Assembly (NCBI GenBank): GCA_030142905.1
Contig: JASJOG010000065.1
Location: 866,501 to 930,500, forward strand
Length of the DNA: 64,000 nucleotides
Direction: 5' to 3'
From: Heliopora coerulea
Lineage: Eukaryota; Cnidaria; Anthozoa; Scleralcyonacea; Helioporidae
In this document: positions 53,131-64,000 of the stretch, piece after piece
Position numbering within the stretch: position 1 is the stretch's first letter
How the letters are laid out: each line of letters opens with the position of its first letter
Program-made: the position numbers and the translations under genes
Notes under the pieces: generated by a model
What the model was told of the DNA's origin: nothing
What the model saw: the letters and a program-made list of their open reading frames with translations, nothing else
Databases searched by the model: none

Positions 53131-54490
53131 CAGTGGCAGAACCAGAGGTTTCCGTGGTTTCCAGGTTAACCCCCTTGGGAAGTCTACTGAGTGTGAGTCG
53201 AAAAGATTACTGAGCAGCTGCATCCAAGGAGAATGAAGTTCCCTGACATTTTGTCGGACTAAATGCTTATTAGCTATATTAAATGTCCTGTGATCCCGTT
53301 ATTGCTATAAGACTATCTTTCTAAAGCCATAAGGGGCTATCAGAAACGATCATACAATGCCTAATTTTCAAAAATTTCCGTGTGGAAGCATGCCCCCTGA
53401 CTCCCCTTGAATATCGTGCTTACCATGCAATAAGGTTCACCCCTTCAAACAACTACTTACTATCCCGAAACCCCCTTTCAAAATCCTGAATCCACCACTG
53501 CATTAGCGGATTGGAATGGCTAGATACCAGACCATAACTCGGTTATCCCAAGGCGCCCCGAGCGAAAACTTCTCAGATCGATGCGGTGCGGATATTGCCC
53601 CAGATAATAAGGGAGCTTTCAAAGAGCCGTGAAGTCCAATCATAGATTTTCGTTTAGGATCTCCATATGTATTATCGCCATTCATCATTTATGTCATATC
53701 GAGGTCCCCACTTAGACAAAAATGGTAAAGCACTGCGCTTACGGCAAGCGTGAAATTACCACGTCCTCACAATTTTTCCCGCACCTGCCTTGTGTAGTTC
53801 ACCATTTCTACGTAAGGTTTGGCACTTGACATGAATACGAGAAGTCTTTCCCGTTTTTCTGAATGACAGATGTTGGAGAATATTTAGATATAGTTGTCAC
53901 TAAAATGTTAAACAAGACAAGAAAAAAGTATTTTTGGGTGGTAAACCTGAAAAATACAGTACCTCAGGAGTAATTATAAAAGAAATCAATTCAGAAAATT
54001 TGTTGATGTATCTAAATGGCTCAGTACAGTGTTTCGAGGTTAATTTCAGGTGAGTTAAGTTCACCCGATTCGGACAAGATCTCTTGGAGTCATCTCCAGT
54101 CCTGCTACGTCGAGTATGAGAGTGAGAAGGTGTGGTGCGAAATTTTAGTTGTGCAACCAGACTTATGGCGTAAAACTAGCGGATTAATATGATATGTCTT
54201 CTTTTGACGGTAAAAGGTAACAAAACATAAAAGTTAAGTGCAAGTCCAGCAGATTCTCTCAAAAACTAAATAAGTTCCTTAAGTTTTACTCCTTTTCTAA
54301 CGGCAATAGACCAACAGAATGAGGATGATCCCCTCTTGGTTGAATAGAGGGCGGGGAAATATATCCTCCCTGCTCCAAGGCTTTACGTCAGTAGTTTGGA
54401 CTTTTAAGAAAAGAGCCTTACGCACGTCAGGTGACCTCACAGCGTAAATTCCAAAAATTCATGCGTTTGCTGCTGTCTGCCCATATTTTG
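53131..54490. other. No confirmed gene; possible hAT-like ends
   Basis: CAGTGGCAGAACCAGAGG at about 53131 and an inverted CAGTGGTGGATTCAGG ending at about 53500 resemble hAT termini, but flanking duplications do not match. A 61-codon minus-strand frame (53503-53688) adjoins them and is unassigned. Confidence 0.35.
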
Positions 54491-54859
54491 GACGACTCAA
54501 CATGTAAACCTGTCAACTTCCAAAGCCAGCTGGATTGCATTCACTTGAGATTGGATCCATTTACAGTCCTTTCTTAGAAAATCTCCACTGGGTTGATTCA
54601 AAATCAGTCCCAATCCCGACCGACTGCGTTGACGCGGACAGAATCTCTGAACAAATCCACGCCGACTGCGTTTACACGGACACTCTGTCCAAATCCAGTC
54701 CAAATGCGGTTCGAGTTTGTTGATGTAAACTCTCCTTTACATTTATAAATATACGTTACAGCAAAGTAACAAAAAAAGAGGAAAGAAGTACCATGTCATT
54801 CGAACGAAAGTCTGTCTAAATATTGACAACTTCCTCTGTTACTTGGGCGCTTTGGTTCC

Positions 54860-54865
54860 TTTATT
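54860..54865 (-). promoter_or_regulatory. Candidate poly(A) signal AATAAA of the membrane-protein gene
   Basis: TTTATT on the plus strand lies about 190 bases beyond the stop at 55055-55057. Confidence 0.35.
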
Positions 54866-55054
54866 CTTCCAGAAAATTGTCAAAAACACGGCCAACATAC
54901 AGTCAACAGGCTGTTGTTTCCATCAAAACAGCTTGTTCTTTAATTCACGTTCATTTAATTTTGGCTCTGATCGTATTCGTTTGATTTTTTTTGATAGATG
55001 TAGATATAATTCGGGCTCTTCATAAATCCGTCCACTATCGAAAAAATAAGTTGT

Positions 55055-56051
55055 CTATGACTTCTTTTCCTTAACTTTTAATCCTTGATTTGGTTTCCAA
55101 GGAATGCACCCAACTAAAATTCGTATCACCATCATGGAAGTCTTATAAAGGAAGAAAAGTAAACTGAAAAAAGAAAAGAAATAAACAAAAATTAATATAA
55201 TCAACCGCTAAGTAGCAAATTACGTATCAAAGGTGCAATTTTTTATGCTTTACAAAGAAGTAACGAAAATGGTCACCAATTGTTAAACACAACAAACCTG
55301 AAAGTCTAGGTCGGATAAGCTCTCCATGGTAACATCTGTACTTATAATACTACTTACGTTAACGCAATTCCTAGAATGGCCATCAATACTAAAGCAAGCA
55401 ACGTCCAAAATTTGTAAAGTTTTATTGAGTCTGGTTTTAGTCCTTTAAATTGAGGACACTGTTCAGCATTCCAGCGCTAAAGAAAAAAAGTGAATCAATC
55501 AATCAACATAAAAATAAACAAACAAACAAAAATGAACGAATGTCGCTTAGTCCGGAACTATGACAAATTTCCTGAGTTTGAAAGTTTAAGTACATGCCTA
55601 TTCATATACACAGGTAGTACAAGAGGACGGAAGGAAGTTTGGAAGTACGTTTGGGAGAAAGTTTGGCAGGAAGAAAGTAAGGAAATAAGTAAAATGACAC
55701 TGCTCACCCTCTGAATATGATCCAAACTGATAAGTAGTTCTGACATGACTACGTTATGCTCGCCGAAAACCTGAAGCTTGAGTTGCACCTGATGAGAGTT
55801 TATGAGAGAATTATGTAAGAAGTAAAGGTGAATAGCAACGATAACGTACAGATTTTTTGTATAATATTTCTCCATATATCAATATTATTGGTAGAAGATA
55901 GTTTATCCTAAAATACTCGTGATAATCTGGTTCCCTAAATTCTTGTATGCCAGAGAAAAAGCCGCCAATGCCATATTGTATTACCAAAAGAACATCCAAA
56001 TCTCCGAATAGTGTGGCAGCTGTTAACGTATTAACATCTACATTCGTAAGT
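55055..56051 (-). CDS. 3' end of an unrecognised gene: four exons ending in a C-terminal membrane helix
   Basis: Four minus-strand exons join in one frame: A 55985-56051 (LTNVDVNTLTAATLFGDLDV LL), B 55708-55788 (VQLKLQVFGEHNVV, then ELLISLDHIQR), C 55358-55476 (RWNAEQCPQFKGLKPDSIKL, then YKFWTLLALVLMAILGIAL) and D 55055-55163 (LLFFLYKTSMMVIRILVGCI, then PWKPNQGLKVKEKKS, stop). Borders are GT-AG: B donor GTGAGC, C acceptor TTCTTTAG and donor GTAAGT, D acceptor TTTTTTCAG. The phases fit exactly. C and D together give one strong hydrophobic segment and a short basic tail, so the protein appears to be C-terminally membrane anchored. The donor of A is less certain: a longer version ending at GTACGT near 55850 is possible. 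The family is unknown to me. Upstream exons, perhaps including 62922-63012, lie beyond the transposon at 56.3-59.5 kb. Confidence 0.6.
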
Positions 56052-56320
56052 CTGGTCAGAAAGATTATTGCCCAGCATACAGCTTTAAGCAGAACCATAA
56101 CACAAAATAATTTGAAAATATCTTAATATTAATGAGTTCTGTGTTTATAATGAGGCAGCGCCGGTGAAGTAAAGGGTATATTCATAATTGTGGCATTTAC
56201 ACCTGATCACATGAAATAGAGGATATATATGTCGAAGGAAATGCTTTGAGTGTAAGAATTGTACGTCAGAATCTTACACTGTAAGACATTCGAAAGATTT
56301 TCTTCAACATATACATTAAG

Positions 56321-59300
56321 GTGGTCCACATATGAGGTGAAAAATTTTTTCCCCAAAATTTAATTGGGACAACTCATTATTCTGTTCTAGTCCATAAGTG
56401 AAAAATTGTGTCAAAATTTGAGTGGGATTGAATAAATTTTAGAAAGTGCTACAGCTTTGAGAAATATGTGAAATATGTGTTAGTGTCGGTATTCTGAACG
56501 GCAGGCATCTTACCAGTGATCCGTGCATTTGACATGCTAAAATCTATGGTAATAGTATACAAAAGGTGTCAATAAATCATCAAAGTTTTTTTCAAAACAA
56601 TTTTACTGTATAAGTCAATCTACAAAAGCAGAAAAACATCAAAAATCTGTGATGTTCTCAATTCTTAACAAGAAGGTTAGTATCAAGCAAATCCTTTAAA
56701 AAGACAAAAATGTATTGTTTTGTAAAAAATCTACATCGTCATAAATGGCTCCAGACTTCTTGGTCGCCATGTACTATCACAAGAGTAACTTTTTAGCACA
56801 GTCCGGAAACTGGTGACGGTGTTCCGAAACAGCCTGTAACAGGTACTGCTTCTGTTTCTCGTTATTAGTTATTAGTTTACTGTATTCATTCATCAATGCG
56901 ACACTTCGTTCGGCATTATCGTTTGCCACTCGCAAGTTTTTCACTATATCACGAGCCTTACAGAAACACTCAATTGAATCCCATTCGGCCGGGTCGTCGT
57001 TCAGGAACTCGGATGGCAAGTCTAGGGACTGGAAGAATTTTCTGGTGTTATTACTCACAAAATCTTCAAGATTTTTTTCCTGTATAGCAGATTGGTCAAT
57101 AGTGATTCTTTTTGCTGGTTCTTTCTCATCATCAGTATTAAGACCTTGTACCATTTTTCTCTTTTGACACCTTATCATCGAAGAAACCGAGTGCAACCAA
57201 CTCCTCGCTCAAATACTACAAATGAGCAGATAGTTTCTTTAACAAAGCCTTCGATATGTCTGGTTGGTGGAATTTCAAGGTACCTAATTCTTTTAGCCAT
57301 TTAAGATCATGTGCTGGAGCTGAGATAGGGCAGCGTGAGAGAAACCATGACTTTACATAATATCGCACCAGCCAAGAGTTCAATGATTTTATGCCATTGA
57401 CTTCTGTCCGAGTTAGCGTGAACTGGTTACGAAATAGCCATATCTTGAGACAATAGATAGCCTTTGCCATCCATCTCGCTCGGTGCAAAGCGCCAGGGGC
57501 AACAAAATGGATTCCTCGCTTTGGTACTTCACCAAGTATAATTATTGTCAACTCCAGGAACTCTTGATAATCGTCACGCAGTTGAAACTGCTCTAGTTGA
57601 CCTTTGCAAAAGTGAACAACATCTGCAACTGCAGTATTATCAAATCCAATATCTAGCAATCCATGATCAAAGTTTTCCTGATTGATAAATTGCCACTGGT
57701 TTTGAAATGTCTTGAAAAGTTGTAATTCTGGACTTGATGTAGGTACACGCATACAGGGACCGAATACGGCTTCCAATATTATTTCGTGTATATGATCGCG
57801 GCATGCGAAATATAATAGTTCTTTTTCCAATTTCTGCTCCAAAAGCACACATGCACCATTTCGACAACCTGTGTTACTACTTGTTGTGTCAAAGCACATT
57901 GCTCTAATTCTTTCAACAATTCCCCATTCCTCAATTGTGTTACACATAGCAGTAGCCATTTGTTCTCCAGTACCTCCTCCTGCTAGCTCTGCTACAAGCA
58001 GCTGGTCTGATCCTCCACCTGAAACTATTATAGGCAATCGATCAACAACCTCTCTGCCTACGATCTCGGCCATCATTTTTCCAAAACCAGTGAATAGTCA
58101 GTAGATGGTTGAGGAGAAATCAGCGTTGATGCGTTCGGCCACAATCTTTCTATTCTTCATTCTACTCCTCCGTATGGACTGTCGACTAAGGGTCATTTTG
58201 CTGACGTCATGACCAAGAGACTTAGCAGTACTTGCCACGACATAAGCGGCATTGCGGTCACTTATTTTTGTGCGGTCTAGGGAAGCTGCAACACTCGGTG
58301 ATATAACAACTGGATTTGGCTTTTTTTAATTAACATTTGGGGTGTTTGCCAACCACGGTTCTGGGATAAATGCAGGGTAGGCCTTTCTAATTCGACATAT
58401 TTTGGTACATTCACCAGGTCAAGTTTACCCTCGCTTTCCTCACTTGACAATGACATTTCTACAGCTTTTCTTTTTGATAAAGGAGTGGTTTGTAGGCCTA
58501 CCTGACTAGATGCCTTATGACTGGTACAGGGTAAGGAATAGGTCATCTCCACGTCTTTTTGATGAGCTAGTCTGCGTTGATTTCTACGTGCTTCTAGCCT
58601 GGCTTTCCACTGTTCCTTTCTGGCAAGATTAAGATCTACTGACCCCATCTTTCCCCGGCGAGTTTCCTCTCTTTGGGCCAAAAGAAATTCTCTGTCTTCC
58701 GGTGTCTTTATTAATCCCAGTGCATTCTGATGTGCAATATCGAAAAGTCCATCCAAACTTTTTTCAAACACATTCTCTTTTTCTATGATTTTAGCTGAAC
58801 GTTTCATTTTATTTTCCTTGTTCTTGCACAGATTTCTCCACACATTGAAAAGGCGCTCTATAGCAGTAATTACATGCTGCTTCTTCTTTGTGGTGATCCT
58901 GGCTTGATCCCAGAAACGAAAAAGTTCTACTGTAAGAATGGTTGCAGATTCTCGAATAGTTTTACCTTTAGTTTCATTTCTATGGCGATTGATAAAACGG
59001 CCAGAATTTCACGTTTTGAAGGCAGTTTCGAACCAGTCAGTTCACTTAATGGTTTGCCAACTAACCATATTGAAGCTGCACTTCGACTGAGCATTGTAAC
59101 AATTTGGATATTCAGTATATAAACTTAACTCCAGCTGAAAATGCAATACAAGCAAAACTCTGCAAAATCCGCCATTTTGTAAATAGTTCCATGTGTTGAG
59201 TAGTGGATACCAGTCCACTAAAGAGAGTGTGCGTGTTTTACAGTACTAGTATTATTACTTTTTTCTGATTTTTAAGTTACATATTTTGTGAAATGCGCCA

Positions 59301-59466
59301 CAAAATCTGATATATGTAAACTACGAAATGTAAAAATTCAGATTTGGTAGCAACCTCTAAAATTCAATCTAAATCAAATTTGAGGATATTTTCTTAATTA
59401 TCGACTAGAACAGAATGGCAGCTTGTCCCCAACAAAATTAGAAAAAAATATTTTGTCGACCACCCT
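56321..59466 (-). mobile_element. 3.1-kb DNA transposon with terminal inverted repeats
   Basis: Left GGTGGTCCACATATGAGG, AATTTTTTCCCC, TTGGGACAA, TTCTGTTCTAGTC is mirrored at the right end by GACTAGAACAGAAT, TTGTCCCCAAC, AATATTTTGTCGACCACC. The inverted repeats are about 75 bases and imperfect. Between them lies one transposase region on the minus strand. Flanks are TTAA-like on the left and CTAA-like on the right, so the target duplication is unresolved (3-4 bp at most). Confidence 0.8.
56777..58925 (-). pseudogene. DDE-type transposase, family uncertain, disrupted
   Basis: The coding remnant runs from about 58925 (KKQHVITAIERLFNVWRNLC) through a basic, Glu/Arg-rich N-domain (LARKEQWKARLEARRNQRR). 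A conserved core follows (57216-58076): LPIIVSGGGSDQLLV, MCFDTTSSNTGCRNGACVLL with a catalytic-type Asp, CRDHIHEIIL and LHRARWMAKAIYCLK. A C-terminal part contains DNAERSVALMNEYS. The DTT..N, Cx2H and RW pattern recalls hAT-like RNase H transposases, but the missing 8-bp target argues against plain hAT. Lesions: a frameshift at the T-run at about 58321-58327, TGA at 58098-58100, TAG at 57216-57218, and a frameshift near 57150. About 650 residues are recognisable. Confidence 0.75.
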
Positions 59467-59561
59467 AAATATACATGCGCCATAATCTGTTGTTTAGCAG
59501 CGTATACTTTCACTAAACAGTCGAGCTCAGATTTTAGTGCATGAAACCGTTTTGAAACCTC

Positions 59562-59955
59562 TCAAAGTCTGTCACAGGACATTTCAACTTTCTTCAGCAT
59601 TGTCGTCAGAATTTCTCGGCAAAGTTTTATTACTAGACCAGAATTAGATAAATACATCGTCTTTTGAGTAACTTGGCCCTGGTGTGAGAAAGTTTTGAAT
59701 GGCTGATGCAAAAAAATTTTCTTCCTGTTGATCCTGGTCACCTCCATGACTGTAAAAATCACCAACACTATCATCATCACCGTCACAATCATTAGCACCA
59801 TCGTTATCACCGCAACAAATACAAACACCGCCACCACCATCACCAACAACAACAGATATGACAGATACAATAACCACAACAACAACAACAACAATAACAA
59901 CAACAGCAACAACAACAACAACAACAACAGCAACAACAACAACAACAATGAACAT
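59562..59955. repeat. (AAC)n and CAYCACC-type simple repeats
   Basis: 59750-59850 is rich in ATCACC and CACCATC units; 59870-59950 is near-perfect AAC/ACAACA. Long poly-Leu, poly-Val and poly-Cys frames here are artefacts of the repeat. Confidence 0.92.
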
Positions 59956-60105
59956 GAATAATATGAAATACTTTTTTCATGTTACCCTGAGGAAGTTCTG
60001 AAAAAGAATCGAAACACTGCACATTACCGGATATAAAAGTGTTAAGTAGTAACGAGAATCTCTAATCCATTCAAAATGGGTTAAACAAGCATACTGTTCC
60101 CAGTT

Positions 60106-60176
60106 GATTCGATAGCTCAGTTGGTAGAGCAGTTGTCCAGAGACCCGAAGATGCGAGTTCGAATCCCGCTCAAAAG
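60106..60176 (+). tRNA. tRNA-like SINE body related to family B
   Basis: D-arm GCTCAGTTGGTAGAGC and T-arm GCGAGTTCGAATCCCGC are good. The acceptor stem is poorly paired, and 3' sequence TTTTCCAGTGGACTTTAGC resembles the family B tail. A single, non-palindromic copy. Confidence 0.6.
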
Positions 60177-60799
60177 AACTTTTCCAGTGGACTTTAGCAG
60201 AGAAGGTTTATCATGAAGTATTCACTCGTTTTGTGAGAATAAAAGGAGAAACTGTTTTTGCTGGTATCGCATAATTTTTAAGATTTACCCAGTGTTCTTG
60301 CGCAAGGGTTGTTTTTAACCCTTTCAGCTCTCCAGATGTGTATCTTTGACGAATAAAACCACCTGGCTCTAGCCAGTGTAAAATAATGGATGAGCTTTTT
60401 GGACATTGACTAAAATGTAATACGAGAAGGATTGAGATCACATGACCAAATTACTTAACTATACAGTGGCTTTTCCGACTTGTCCTGCGGATTCGATGCG
60501 TTCTTTTCGTCGTCAAGGTGAGAGTCTTTAAATAAATTGACGGCCATTTCAAACGAAAACGTACATACACGCGTGTTTTGTCGTTTTGCTTTACTATGGA
60601 TATTGCCTTAAGGCAGAGTTAAGGTGTTTGCTTTTTGTACAGTCTACTTTTTGACTTCTCCTGGTTTTAGTTTTTACAGATAGGGTTACTTTAAAACTTC
60701 AGCAAGAGATTCGTCGGGGGGAAAACATAGTCTTTGCAAAAATTCCAATCCACAGAAATAGAGAGTAAAGGCTATTGTGAGGAGTCATAACTTTGAATG

Positions 60800-60925
60800 A
60801 ATTTAATCCGACGTTTCGTTGCGTATACCGGTGTAAGTAACGTAACATCAGATTTTACTCATTTATAACTTGATGCCTTTTTCCTGTGGCTTTTATTCGT
60901 ATGTTGTGCTGGGCATTGATAAATT
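60800..60925. mobile_element. Penelope-like terminus remnant
   Basis: The minus strand carries TACGCAACGAAACGTCGG, matching the GAAACG end of the hammerhead-like motif, and GTGCTGGGCATTGATA lies nearby, as at other Penelope ends. The CTGANGA half is degraded. Confidence 0.4.
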
Positions 60926-61589
60926 TTCTTTAAATTGCTGACAGTGCTTTAAGCGTTTACCCGTACACCACAGAAGGATCTTTCTCTGACAAATCTAGCG
61001 AACTCGATGTTCTCATCTTAGTTACAAATGTGTGGATCCTCTATTCAGGCCAAAGGAATGTACTTACTGATGTAGAATTCCAGTCTATGTCAATGAAGCC
61101 AAAGTTTCTTTCCATGACAGGATTGAAAATTCTAAATTCGTTATGCAGGATGCTTCTGTTAAAATTGAACAGGAAAAACAGATTAGAGAATGGTTTCATG
61201 CAAAGTAGACCTTTATCGTTTCTATCTTTCTTTTCAATTTTCTTTGTTTTTTTCTTCTACGAGACAAGCCTTGCAGGATTTCAGACTTGGAACATGAGGT
61301 CAAGTAGGGCGTTCAGTAGGTCTGCCACTGACGAGGTGGGAAGTCTAATTGTCCGTTCAACAACTGACTCCTTCCGGTTAAAACTTCACCCAGGAATAAT
61401 TTATCATGTATAACTTGTATAATCTTGAACTCTAGACTTCTTAGTCTAATTCCTTTCACTTGGTTCATGCGGTTTAAGAAACTGTTCAAGTAGATGAGGA
61501 TGATTGGAAATATTGTAAAATTTTCATTGATTTTCGGTTTGTTTGCCGTTTACGTGGCACAAGCACACGAGGTGATCGACAAGCCCTTA

Positions 61590-61775
61590 CAAAACTTTCA
61601 CATGCCATTTCACGAATTAAAATAATATATCACATTTGAATTGTTTCAATTCCATATGTGAAATGAAAATTTCATATGTGAAGTTACTAGGTTCCCATTT
61701 TATATGTGAAGTGAAAATTTCAAATGTGTAAATGTTCCAATTCCATGTTTTTCACATGTGAAATTTTGGAAAGAG
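61590..61775. repeat. R3 palindrome repeat, copy 2
   Basis: TTTCACATG, CATATGTGAAAT, CCATGTTTTTCACATGTGAA in the same order as 41500-41735. Confidence 0.8.
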
Positions 61776-62399
61776 TATTAACGTTGACAAGGGAGGAAGC
61801 AAGTGGGGATTGGGGACAAATGCTCATCTATTGATGAGACAAATTCTTTCCCCAGATTTACCAAAAGAAAAGAAAAGAAAAAGAAAACACTGGCAAGAAT
61901 GACTTGCCAAAGAAGTCGAGTATGATAATACGAACTTTGGAGAATTTCCATTCTGGAATAAAAGCGTCTGGTTTACTAGCCAGCTAGTTGTATTACTGGG
62001 AGGTTTGCTCAGAAGATAATATAAAGCTTGACGAAGGCATGGGAAATGTATTTAAGCGAGTGGTCTTCATTATCTGCTTATTGTACGAACATTATATTAT
62101 CTACTCATGACTCATACGCTTGCTGTGGCTACTATACACTTTGGAATGAGGCTTCAAACGTTTACCATCTCGACAATCTTAGAAAAAGTTTACAAGAAAA
62201 ACACGAAGAGATATTTTTATAAAAAGTGCACTCAAATGTATTGATTATGTACCAAAGATTAAATTCCAGACATATTACTGAATTAAATCTCATTCGCCTC
62301 CGGAAATTGTCGTTTGGACATTTTCCTTTCCAAAGGAAGAACCAAATATTAGAATGGTTGTCTAAGCGGTGTTTGATTCTATACTTAATCATCGATTAA

Positions 62400-62690
62400 A
62401 AAGACTCACTAATAGTTCATGAGGAAAACACAATTGGAAATTATAACCGTGCCGTGTCTTTAAAAGTGATAAAAACAGGCTTACTTTTCCCCTCAAACTT
62501 TTGCGGCTTGGGAAACATCAATTTTCAAACCTTGAACGCGAATCAACGTGTTAAGGGTTAGTTTTTGTAGCCATTTAAAAAACTCGCAGTACGTGGTTTA
62601 TCGGATTTAAAACACTCGACTGTCGCCTCGTTTTTTAACTCCGATAAAGCACTCCTGCTCGTTTCTAAAATATTACTTCACTTCAACAGC
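62400..62690. repeat. Dispersed repeat R4, copy 2
   Basis: Matches 31535-31775 over about 240 bases: TTCATGAGGAAAACACAA, ACTCGCAGTACGTGGTTTAT, GATAAAGCACTCCTGCTCG. Confidence 0.7.
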
Positions 62691-62921
62691 AACAACAACA
62701 GCAACAAACAAAAACACCAGTTTTCAATATGCTGATGCAATGATTTTTGGGAACACTTTTCGGCCAACATGAGCTAACATTTTTGAAATGCTGTCCGATG
62801 GAAAATTAGACGTACAGTTTTGTCTTTGAAATACCTTTATTTTAATCCCCAAAAAGATGTAAAAAGATAAATGAGAATATCAAGACAACAATTCTTGTGA
62901 CAGATTTACTGTTTATATTAC

Positions 62922-63012
62922 CTAACAAACAGGTCGCATGCTTCATCGTTGACGAACCCAACAGTGCAAGCGACCCAGAGACCACTTGAAGTCATTTCGT
63001 ACATAGGATAGC
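62922..63012 (-). CDS. Probable single exon of an unrecognised gene
   Basis: The minus strand has acceptor TTATTTTAAG, 91 nt of open frame (YPMYEMTSSGLWVACTVGFV then NDEACDLFV) and donor GTAATA. Composition with Trp, Cys and Met is typical of real coding DNA. It could be an upstream exon of the gene ending at 55055, since strand and order fit, or a separate gene. I do not recognise the domain. Confidence 0.5.
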
Positions 63013-63534
63013 CTTAAAATAAAATAAGACACTTATGATACTCCTCAGGTGTTAGGTCGGCAGACAATTATAGATTTGAACCAAAAACCTCACATGATTT
63101 CACTTGGGTGATTTCAAGTGACGACATGTAATCACATGTTAAAAGATTAAATGTTTCAATTTTCACCTGTTTAAGGGACTGATTACATGGAGAATTTCGG
63201 CCCGGTTTACCGACAAAATACTTGGAAAACAGAGTTCGCGATTACGTGAAGAAAGCTTCAGCTCGGCCTGATACTTCAGCGCAGTTTGAGCTACCTGGGC
63301 TGAAAAATCCCGTGTAATTGAACGAAAAAATTTCGACCCAGGCTGAAAAGATGATTGACAAGCGTGGAAGGATGCAAATTGCCCAAACAACGAAAGCTAT
63401 ACCGACAAATTCCTGTATGGGCTCACTTCCGATTTCAGTTTTAGTCCGGACTGAAATATTTCATGTAATTGAGACTTTTTTCAACCTGGTCTGCTGGGCT
63501 GAAATTTTCCCATGTAATCAGCCCCTAAGTTTTT

Positions 63535-63670
63535 CACATCTTTACGTTTCGCATATAATTTAATTTCACATGTATTACACAAGTGGTAAGCATGTGATTC
63601 ACATGTTGATCACATGTGAAGCAATTTCACATATGCAATTTCACATGTGAAATCTAGTATGTGCAATTTT
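63535..63670. repeat. R3 palindrome repeat, copy 3 (short)
   Basis: CACATGTTGATCACATGTGA and CAATTTCACATGTGAAATC: dense CACATGTG palindromes. Confidence 0.75.
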
Positions 63671-63714
63671 TAATGGGTAGCTACAACTTAATAAGTACCA
63701 AATGATACAAAGCC

Positions 63715-63790
63715 TGAATCGTCAGGCGTTAGATAGAGTAATCTGGTGTATCCAGAGTGAAATTGACGTTAGAGTAAAATTAAACAGTCG
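63715..63790. repeat. R5-like repeat copy
   Basis: Weak match to the GAGTAAAAT / GGCGTTAG.. units: GTCAGGCGTTAGATAGAGTA and TTAGAGTAAAATTAAA. Confidence 0.4.
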
Positions 63791-64000
63791 GATACGGATT
63801 CTAACTTTTCGTTATGGATAATTAGTCTGTCGGCCATATATCTACCATGTACACGTCACGAGGGAGTATAGGCATCAATATCAGCAGGCTTGATTGAGGC
63901 AGAAGGAATTTTCGTAACTTCCTTACAATTTAGTGAGCATATCCTTGACATGGAGCGTGGTTGTTGAAGCATTACTATGTCAATTTACAACTGTTTAGAA

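Noticed and set aside
53131..53500. Complete hAT MITE
   Set aside because: Both ends look hAT-like, but the flanking 8-bp sequences (TCGGTTTA and CATTAGCG) do not match.
55811..56098. Separate 95-residue membrane protein
   Set aside because: Its start lies in a Penelope-end-like sequence (AAAGCTGTATGCTGGGCAAT), and exon A with an internal splice acceptor explains the coding part better.
59562..60022. Long poly-Leu, poly-Val, poly-Cys and poly-Asn reading frames
   Set aside because: They are six-frame readings of an (AAC)n and CACCATC simple repeat; no non-repetitive coding signal.

Overview
This window looks like nuclear DNA of an anthozoan cnidarian, most likely a stony-coral-type genome. 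The evidence is the mix seen: AT-rich DNA, a multi-exon animal mitochondrial ClpP gene, a TPR-CHAT gene, a P2X7-like/THAP pair, and a heavy load of hAT, pogo-like, R4/Dong-type LINE, CR1/L2-like LINE, Penelope-like and tRNA-derived SINE copies. The species is inferred, not shown. There are no bacterial operons.

Layout. 1-6.2 kb: no recognisable gene. 6.2-9.2 kb (minus): a TPR-array plus CHAT-protease gene, broken by two stops and a frameshift and cut by a hAT remnant at about 9184. 9.2-11.2 kb: hAT transposase remnant, then a LINE endonuclease remnant with its own 3' tail. 11.5-12.1 kb (minus): a small Vps62-like gene with one in-frame TGA and a poly(A) signal. 12.1-26 kb: mainly non-autonomous transposons, including a hAT MITE (13619-14189), a monomeric tRNA-SINE (18335-18526), a 1.43-kb foldback element (22695-24127) and a pogo-like element (25133-26056).

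26.3-50.8 kb (minus): one intact gene, the mitochondrial protease subunit CLPP. I rebuilt seven coding exons that sum to 750 nt (249 residues plus stop), with consistent phases, GT-AG borders and the full Ser-His-Asp triad. Its introns hold nearly everything else between these points: two tRNA-derived SINE families with long target-site duplications, often in palindromic form; an R4/Dong-like LINE between two (TAA)n tracts; a Penelope-like RT/GIY-YIG remnant; a nested P2X7-like two-exon gene; a THAP exon; and many MITEs.

50.8-64 kb: dispersed repeats, then the 3' end of an unrecognised gene on the minus strand (four phase-consistent exons, 55055-56051, ending in a membrane helix), a 3.1-kb DNA transposon with terminal inverted repeats and a disrupted DDE-like transposase (56.3-59.5 kb), another probable minus-strand exon at 62922-63012, and more repeats. 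The intact host coding content is thus CLPP plus parts of one or two unidentified genes. The rest is a mobile-element landscape in which nested insertions give relative ages.
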